In this document: positions 35,501 through 44,500 of the stretch, piece by piece
Layout: each line of letters starts with the position of its first letter
Numbering within the stretch: the first letter of the stretch is position 1
DNA from: Melanocharis versteri
Lineage: Eukaryota > Chordata > Aves > Passeriformes > Melanocharitidae
Reading direction: 5' to 3'
Assembly: GCA_013397845.1 (NCBI GenBank)
Contig: VZTG01010083.1
Location: 551,980 to 615,979 of the forward strand
DNA: 64,000 nt
Position numbers and translations under genes: made by a program
Notes under the pieces: model-generated
What the model was told of the DNA's origin: nothing
Databases searched by the model: none
The model's input: the letters and a program-made list of their open reading frames with translations, nothing else

Positions 35501-38500
35501 ACCATTTCTGCCCCAGGGTGCTGCAATGTCATCTGCTCGGATAAGACGGGCACTCTGACTGCCAACGAGATGACAGTGACCCAGCTGGTGACCTCGGATG
35601 GCTGCCGGGCAGAGGTATGGATGAGGAACCAATCCAGGCTTTCCTGCTGGAATTCAGCAGCACTGAATTTGCCTCTGGTTCAGCTAGACCCAAATGAGGG
35701 AGGTTGGCCAGCCCCAAACCGAGCAGTTTCTTGCACATTCCCTTAAAGAGAAGGGATTTTTGCAGCCCTGGGGGCAGGCAGAGGCGGGGCTGAGGGTACA
35801 AAAACTGCTCAGGTACCACAGAGATGTTCATTGGCATAACCTGCTGCTCCCTGCAATTATTGGAAATACTGAAACCTGCCTCTGACCCTTGCTGGTCCAT
35901 CTCCTGGAGGAATATTTGTTACAGGAGCAGCTTCATTCTCTGCTTGATTCTTTCCTCTCTGTGCAAAGTGAGGGGAAAATGCCAAATGTGAGGCAGAGGA
36001 GAGACAGGGCAGGGTTTGAACAAACCCAGTGATGCCACTGCTGCCAAAGGGCTGCAGCTCTCCCCTGAGCTGCAGGAGACTCCTGCAATCATGGCAAACA
36101 AGTTCCTTGTAGGACAAACTGACTCTTTTTGTCCCTATAAAGCCATTTTAGCACAACATTGTCACTGTCTGCAGCCTTTCCTTTAAGCATTGCTTTGAGA
36201 GAGAAAGAAGAACCCCTGCATGCTTTCAAAATGGGAATTTTCCTGAGTGCAGCCCCCTGCACACATCTGCAGTCCAGTGCTGCCTGGGACAGGAGAAATT
36301 TCCCATCTTTCTCTCCCTCCCTCAGGTCAGTGGGGTGGGCTACAATGGAGAAGGAAATGTTTATCTTCTGCCATCCAAGGAGATCCTTAAAGAATTTTCC
36401 AACGTCTCCATTGGGAAACTTGTGGAGGTAAGTATAAATTATGAACCAGCTTATCCTAGCTACATTCAAATCACAAATCACTTTGGGGGATTGATGTGAA
36501 AAACAACACTTTTGTAATTCTAAAATGGACTGTCTTGCTAAAACATTCTCATGGAAAGACTGAATGTGATGTAATTCCTGAAGCTTATGGGTGAAATGCA
36601 GCGATCATCAGACATGCAGGGCCATCAGCTTCAGGAGTCAATGATATTCTGGATAAAAATACAATTCTGGCAGAGGAGAGACCGATATGTTTTACCATGT
36701 TCAGGTTTGTAATGTGCACAGTTTCTAGACATTAGCCAGCGACACAGTCAGTTTATAAATTTATTGTGGTGTTCTCTGGGTTTATGTCAGCTTTACATAA
36801 AATTTTGAACTTTCAGCTGTAGGCGAAAGTGAGTGTTTGGGTGATGAAACAATTTGAGCTGGAATCTCAGATGGAGATTAGGTCCTGTTTTATTCATACT
36901 GCACATTAGAAACAATAGTAGGAGAGACTGAGCTTTCATTTTCATGATCTATCAAGCTCATTAGATGTATCTCATGTTTTCATGATGTTAATTTACCCAA
37001 AGCTTAATATTTTACCAAAATACTCGTGTATTTTATGGATTAAGTGGCTTTAGAAAACACAAGAACTGATCTCAAGTGATGCTGCTGTGGGGAAATCTTT
37101 TCCCAAAACTTTTGGGATGCGGCTCCTTTCATTCCCCAATCTTTCATCATTTCATTTAAAGAGATGAAAAAGCTGTGACTTCAGTAATGACAAAAATAGC
37201 CCATGTAAACATGTCCCTTTCTCTAGGCTGGCTGTGTAGTCAATAACGCCGTTATCAGGAAAAACAGCGTGATAGGACAACCCACAGAAGGAGCTCTCAT
37301 GGCCCTGGCAATGAAGGTAAGATCCTGAGAGCTTAACATTTTCCTAAAATTCAAATAAATAAACAAATAAAAGCTGGATTTGTTAGCTCTGGCAGCAGAG
37401 TGAGACTGCTTTAAATCCTCCAGGCTGGTTTTAGGCTTCCCTTGTCTCCTCTGCCCAAGGTCAGAGATGTGACCTCTCCCAGCCAACCTTTAGCCATGGA
37501 CACACTTTCCTTGAGCTCCTGTGCTGACAGCAGTCGTTGTTTGGCTTGGTTAATTCTGGATAATGCATTTTCTTTAGGCTCAGACTGGACAGCCTTTTTT
37601 ATATTTCCTGCTCGTGTCAATTAAGAGTCCAGGAGGAAAACAAGAGTTAAAAACGAGCAGGAACAGGCCAGGCCAGATTGCATGGCAGAGGGTCACCCTC
37701 ATTTTGGGTCATCTGCCGGCTTTTACTTTTTTCCCTAGTTGTGATTATGTAAAACAAGATGTTTCCATGAATATTGCATTCACAGTCCCAGGCAGAGCTG
37801 TGAAACACCTCAAGGTGTCACCTCAGTGTCACTCAGCCTGTGGCCTCAGCCCTCAGGTGGGCTGTGAAGCACAGGAGGTCCCTGATGAAATGATGCCCCT
37901 GCAGACATCTGATCTTACCTCCTGCTTTTAAAGCTCATAACTCTGGCAGTGAAATCATTATTCTTTTTTTTTTCTTTCTTTTTTTCTTATTAAGCAATGG
38001 CATTTCATTTCCCCAAACACTGGATTAAAACCTTCCTCCTGCTCTGGAATTCAGTAGCCAAGCAATAGCAGAATATGAGGGAGGTTGTCTTTCCTATTTT
38101 TCCTTTTCATATTTTGGTTTGGTGGGAGCTGGGGAAGAATGTGATCAGAAGTAGCTTCCAGTCTCTCCCACTCCACCGGGCACACCCAAACACGCTGCTG
38201 CAGCAGGAGTGTATTGATTTGGACTGAAAGGTTTTGTTGTAAATTGCTTTTTGAGTGTAATTCATCAGGAAATAATTCAAAACCACATCCACAATTGACC
38301 ATTCAGCTCTTCGCTATTTCCTTTCTTCTTTCAAGTAGAGTTGCTGGGAAATAACCCAGAAAAGAAACTCAGAAATCTGCCCATCCCATTGCTTTGCCAT
38401 AGATTTAGGGAATGGACTCGATCCTCCTTTGATCCAAAGCCTCACAAAAATTCAGGGCAGCTCCCTAATTCTTTCAAAATTTAACAAGAACCAAGCTTCA

Positions 38501-41500
38501 AACTCCAGTTTAATTTATCCCATATCAGGCACACCAAAAGGAAAAAATTGTTTGAAATATGAATTTTGCTCTCCTTGTGTTTTCTCTTGAGCTCTGTGGT
38601 ATCTGACAGCCTGGAAGGGCACGGTCAACAGTCAATCCTTGTGATATGCAAAATATATCCAGGCTTTGGCAAAGTCCAGCCTTACAGTGCTCTTTTTGTT
38701 TTACCTTGCTTCAGATGGAATTAGCTGACATAAAGGACATTTATGTAAGAAAGAAGGAAATTCCGTTCAGCTCCGAGCAGAAGTGGATGGCTGTGAAATG
38801 CACACTGAAAAATCAGGTAAAGCAAACAGAGGCAGGGGCTGGTTTCGTGTTTCTAATTGTGCACCTCAACAATGGGCATGAAATGGTATCTCTTCAGCAA
38901 ATAATGTTTTCAGGAGTTAACTATGTCGGGAGAAAACGGAACAAACCTCAAAATTCCCAGTTTGGGTGGAATTTTAGCTCATAAAACTGTGTTTGAATGG
39001 GAGGAGGGAATACTTTTCATACAGTGGTTCCAGCAGGAAAACAAAAGCTTTTCAGAGATGACTGACAGGGAGAGAGAGGTCTGATGTTTGATCATTTATC
39101 CCTTACTGGGATAAGGATTCCTTTAGGCTGATATTATGCTCTGGTTTAAAAACTCACCAACCTTTTCATTACCATGCTGTCTGTGAGGGCTGAACATGAA
39201 AAATGGCCAGAGCAAAAATATCCCATCCTATCCATAATACATGCTCCCAGGCATCTCTCCAAACAGGTAAAAGAGGAAACAGGACCTTCTCTACTTACAA
39301 TTAAAGACTTATTCATTTAAAATGCGCTCCTTTTTTGGATAAAGGGTATTGTCTCCTTGCTTTAAAGGATCAGGAGGATATTTACTTTATGAAAGGAGCA
39401 TTTGAAGAAGTCATCCAGCACTGCACTCTGTACAACAGCGGTGGCATCTCATTGTCCCTCACGCCCCAGCAGAAAGCCCTCTACCAGCAGGAAGAAAAGC
39501 GAATGGGCTCCTCAGGACTTCGAGGTCAGTCCTTACAGGTTATCTGGCCTAAAACTTTCCTGTTCTGTTTGGTTAGGACGGGCAGAGGCTCAGTCACCAC
39601 AGAATCACAGAATGGTTTGGCTTGAAGGGACCTTCAGCCCATCCATTCCACCCCTGCCATGGGCAGGGACACCTTCCACTGTCCCAGGTGCTCCAAACCC
39701 TGTCCAGCCTGGCCTTGGACACTGCCAGGGATCCAGGGGCAGCCACAGCTTCTCTGGGCACCCTGTGCCAGGGCCTCCCCACCCTCACAGGGTAAAATTT
39801 ATTCCTAATATCCAATCTAAATCTGCCCTGTTTCAGCTAAAAGCCCTCAGTTCTTAGCATCACTTTCATGATCTCTTCCCAACACTTGTTAGAGTACCAA
39901 AGGCCACACCTTAGGCCTGCTGGCTGATTTTTTCTTTTTTCTTTTTCTTTTTTTTTTCTGGGTTTAAATTAGTGAGTTTGAAAGGAACTGAAGATAAGCA
40001 CTGGGAATGTGAATGTTTCTCTTCCACAGAGTGCTGTGATTGTCTGGGATGCGCTCTGGGTGATGCACTGCAGAGCTTTGTGCTAGGCCCGACCTAAGCA
40101 CTGCTCTGCCAAGTTTTGCTTTTGGAGAAGACGGCAACAAAAAGCCACTTTGAAGGAGTTCCAGACGTGGATTTGAGGGCTAAGATTTCTGTCTGAAGCT
40201 CAGTTAAATCCTTTGTTAGGCCGAAATTTATCGATCTCCTGATCCCGACTGCCTGTAGCCCACAGGAGTTTTATACAGGTGTCACCTCCTTCATCACAAA
40301 CACCCCCTCAGAAACGTCTCAGGTTTTCACACAGTAACACAGACACCATTCCCAGGTTGTAAGGAGATGAGAACAAGCCCTGGCAGCCAGATCTGGAGGA
40401 TGTAGTTAATGTACAGATTCTCCCACCCTGTGTCCTGTGGTTAGGAACTCCTGTGCAGCATTTAATTTACAATATCCAAATCATCTGCCCTCATGGCAAT
40501 GGCAAATTACTGCTCTGAAGGGAAGTGATTAACTCAGGCAGCTGCTGCAGCCTGTGATTCCATCATCAAAGCAACACTGACATGAACCCCTGGCAAAATA
40601 TCCTTGAGTGATTTAAGAATGATTGAATGATAACGGGTGTGCTCCAAGAACAGAGACAAAATGTTCAGAGCCTGGATGTTTACATGGTGGGAGTTTCACT
40701 GGTTGAACTGAATTTATGTTTCACATTTTTATGTTTTAAAAAAAGTGTAAGTTTTTGCAGGAATGCTATTGTTTAACTCAGTAGTTTAATAGTGTCTGGT
40801 TTAACATAGCACTGTCCAGATTTAATCCATCTGCATTTAGGGAAGACAAGGTAGACAGCTTAAAATTAGAAAGAAAGAAATCCTAAGAAAAACATGTCAA
40901 ACAGAAATGCTGTCATTCAGAGAAACTATTTTTTAAGTGGACTGAATTTTTGTGTCTATACAAGATCTGATTGGAATGACTAAAATCTCGTGGTAATGAC
41001 TTTTTCTGCTGGAAAACGGGCAATTTAATATCTTCTCTAAATGTTCCTTTTAGAGCATGGAAACACATCATTAACAATTTACTCGTCTTCTTTTTCTCCC
41101 CTCTGTTACTAGTACTTGCTTTGGCTTCAGGTCCAGAACTTGGCAAACTAACATTTCTGGGTCTGGTTGGAATAATCGATCCCCCGAGGGCTGGAGTGAG
41201 AGAAGCTGTTCAAGTCCTGTTTGAGTCTGGTGTGTCGGTGAAGATGGTCACAGGAGATGCTCTGGAAACAGCTGTGGCTATAGGTACCAAACTTTGCTGC
41301 TTTCCTGGGGGTCTGTGGCATGTCTGTCACATCAGTCAAATGTTTTATCCCTTAATAATCAGCTTTATCATCATTTTCGTGTGTGCAGTATTGGTTTTGA
41401 AGGTCAATGAGTTTTTGCTTTTCCATTGAAACAAACATTAAATGGAGTATAGAGCAGCTAAGAACTCTGGGCCAAATTCCAGCAAATTAATTCCACTATT

Positions 41501-44500
41501 TTAGCACCAGAAATGGCAAAATCCCAGTGTAAGGCTCTTAAAAGACACAGATAGCATTGCTGGGATTATAGAATCCACTAATGTTTAGAGTGTGAGTATC
41601 TCTTTTCTTTGCAGGACAGAATATTGGTCTCTGCAATGGGAAGCTGAAAGCCATGTCTGGGGAAGAGCTGGAGCAACTGGCAGAGGCAGAGCTCTCCTCC
41701 ACTGTCCAAAATGTAATGGCTTTGATTACATAAAAAAGGCCTATTTCCAATAGCTTCCATCTCATACCAGATTATATTTTGCCCTTTTTTTCTTTTACAG
41801 GTTTCCATTTTCTTCAGAACAAGTCCAAAGCACAAACTAAAAATAATAAAGGTACTAAGAGCCTCTAAAATTCATTGTAGGCCTCACAAAAACAAGGGGG
41901 AGGGAGCCTCAGTTCTCTGGATGATCTGGTTTTCCCCAGCAGGATCAGCTCAAACTAAAGGACTGTAAATCCCCACCTAGAGCATTGGCACTGTTGCTCT
42001 GAAGGTATTAACTGTGGAATTGGGCTTGATGATCCTTGTGGGTCCTTTCCAACTCAGGATATTCTACGATTATATGATTTTATGATTTCTCTTGCAAGCC
42101 TGGCCTGGGCATTTGAAAAACACCAGTGAGGTATTAGCAAGTATAACTGATCAGGAGAATGATTTCTGAGGGTTTTACTCCCCTCTTCTAACTTCTGCTG
42201 GAGTTGTGAGCTTCCCCGCACTCCTGAAAAAACAGTCTCCTAATTGTGGGTCTGAGTTTTGTCCTCAGTGTGGCGCCGAGTCTGTTTCACCCTCAGAGTC
42301 AAACAGCACTTCTGATCTTTCAGTGCAAAGAGAGCAAAGCCAACAGTGCAGACTCTGAAACTGCCCACAGGACTTGTTTATGCTCTGGTTGTCCCTTCCC
42401 ACAGGCCTTGCAGAGGGCTGGTGCTGTGGTGTCAATGACAGGGGATGGTGTCAACGACGCCGTGGCCCTGAAATCCGCAGATATCGGCATCGCGATGGGA
42501 CAGGCGGGGACAGACGTCAGCAAAGAGGCTGCCAACATGATCCTCGTGGATGATGACTTCTCCAAAGTGATGTAGGTTCAATGACTTTCTTCCTCTTCAG
42601 CTCCTTTCTGGCTGTCCACTCTAGCAGGCCTGGGAATGAGGCAAGATGCAGACATGGAAGTGGAGAGGCCCAGGGTGGCTCTGACTCGTTTTTAGCTGCA
42701 TACGTGGCAATGACTTTCCTCCCAAGTGGTGCTGACCAAGCCACCTTTAACCTGAAAGCCCTGGTTTCTCATTGCTGTAGCTAACTGGGGATGTGCGAGC
42801 CCCTAGAAGTCTGGGTAGATCAGAGCTTTTTTGGACTTGATGATCCTGGAGGTGTTTTCCAACCTTTATGGTTCTACCCCGTTCTCTGCCTCATCCAGGA
42901 AGCTCAGAGGAAAAACATGATTTGCAATGCTCTGTTGGTTCATGACAACAGAGAGAGTGGGCAGAGTACAGTGAGTATATAAATATGTCCCAGGCCTGCT
43001 TTATGAACCAAAACCTGGCCACGTGACCCAGGTTTTACAGATCTACTCGTTGATAAAGGAACTGTAAGTGGGAAGCTGCACTGACAACCTCCTCCTGAGC
43101 TGGCCTCTGAACTTCCACTGAAATAAGGGCTAGAGAAAAGAGTTTGTGTTTTGAGTGTCATGGGGAGCTCAGTGTAGAACACTCCGAGTGCTTTTTACTT
43201 AATAACCTCCCTTCTCCCTTCCAGGAATGCAATAGAAGAGGGAAAGGGAATATTTTACAACATAAAAAACTTTGTCCGGTTCCAGCTGAGCACGTAAGTT
43301 CCTGTTTGCTTCAGCTCCTGTGAAAGCACCTCAGGGTGAGGCCCTGCAGAATAATGTTCTTCTGTGCTTTGCAGGAGTATTTCAGCTCTGAGCCTAATTA
43401 CCCTGTCAACAGTGCTCAACCTACCAAATCCACTCAATGCTATGCAGATCTTATGGATCAACATCATCATGGATGGGCCACCAGCACAGAGGTATGGAAG
43501 AGTCCAGTGAGCAAAATAATCTTGGCTTTAACGTGTCTGAGTTTGGCTCATAAACTTTTGGGATTCCTCATCAATCATCAGTGGTTCAATAAGTTGCACT
43601 TTTGTTCCTTCCTGGTCTTTCAAAAAGCGCTTCACATTTACTCAAGGTTTTCTGTATTTTCCTGTTTTATGGTGGAATCACTCAACCATTCCATTTTTTG
43701 GCTAGGAATGGCCTGTTACCCTGAAAGCATCACCTGCTGGTGGAATGGCCAGGGAATAGTGGGGATATGCCCCAAAATCACAAGACTTAGGAACCTCATC
43801 CAAGCTAATTACAGTTACAGCTAAATACAATTACAGCTTCCACATTGTGCACACCCTCACAGTTGGCTCTCCCTCTGGGATGGGATACTGGTCTGATGAT
43901 CTGATGTTATTTCAGCAGCTCAGGATGCAGAAAAGACCTTTGGTATCAGAGTCACGGACAAATTTGGGCCTTATGCCACCTTGCTGGAATATTCATGCTG
44001 TGCTCCAAAGAATTGCATCCTCCAGCTCCGTCCTGGTTTCTCAGGATGTCATTTTGGGACACCCTGCATTAATTAACACATCCCTCTGCTTCTCTTGGAG
44101 GCAGCTTGGGGGTTGAGCCCGTTGACAGGGACACCATCAAGCAGCCCCCCCGGTGCATCATGGACACCATCCTCAGCAAATCCCTGATCCTGAAAATCTT
44201 CATGTCAGCAATCATCATCATCAGCGGAACCCTCTTTGTCTTCTGGAAGGAGGTGAGGGCAATCTGCACTCAGATCTTGTTTCCATCAGGGTGGGTGGAG
44301 CACGAAGTGAGGGCACTTTCTGAAGGACATGAGGACTTTCTGGAATCCATCCCCTGGGGAAGGATCAGTGTGGGCAGAGGGCTGAGAAATCAGAGTCAGC
44401 TCCCAGTTCTCCTCCTGCCTCCCTCTGTTGCCTTAAATTTGGAACTTCCAATCTAGAATGGGAAACCTATTACTTGATGTGGCATCAATACTTTAAGGGA

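Noticed and set aside
42557..42576. Apparent in-frame TAG after ATP2C2 exon 21 as a truncation
   Set aside because: The TAG lies beyond the donor AT|GTAGGT; the split Met codon is completed by exon 22, giving the conserved KVMNAIEEGKG.
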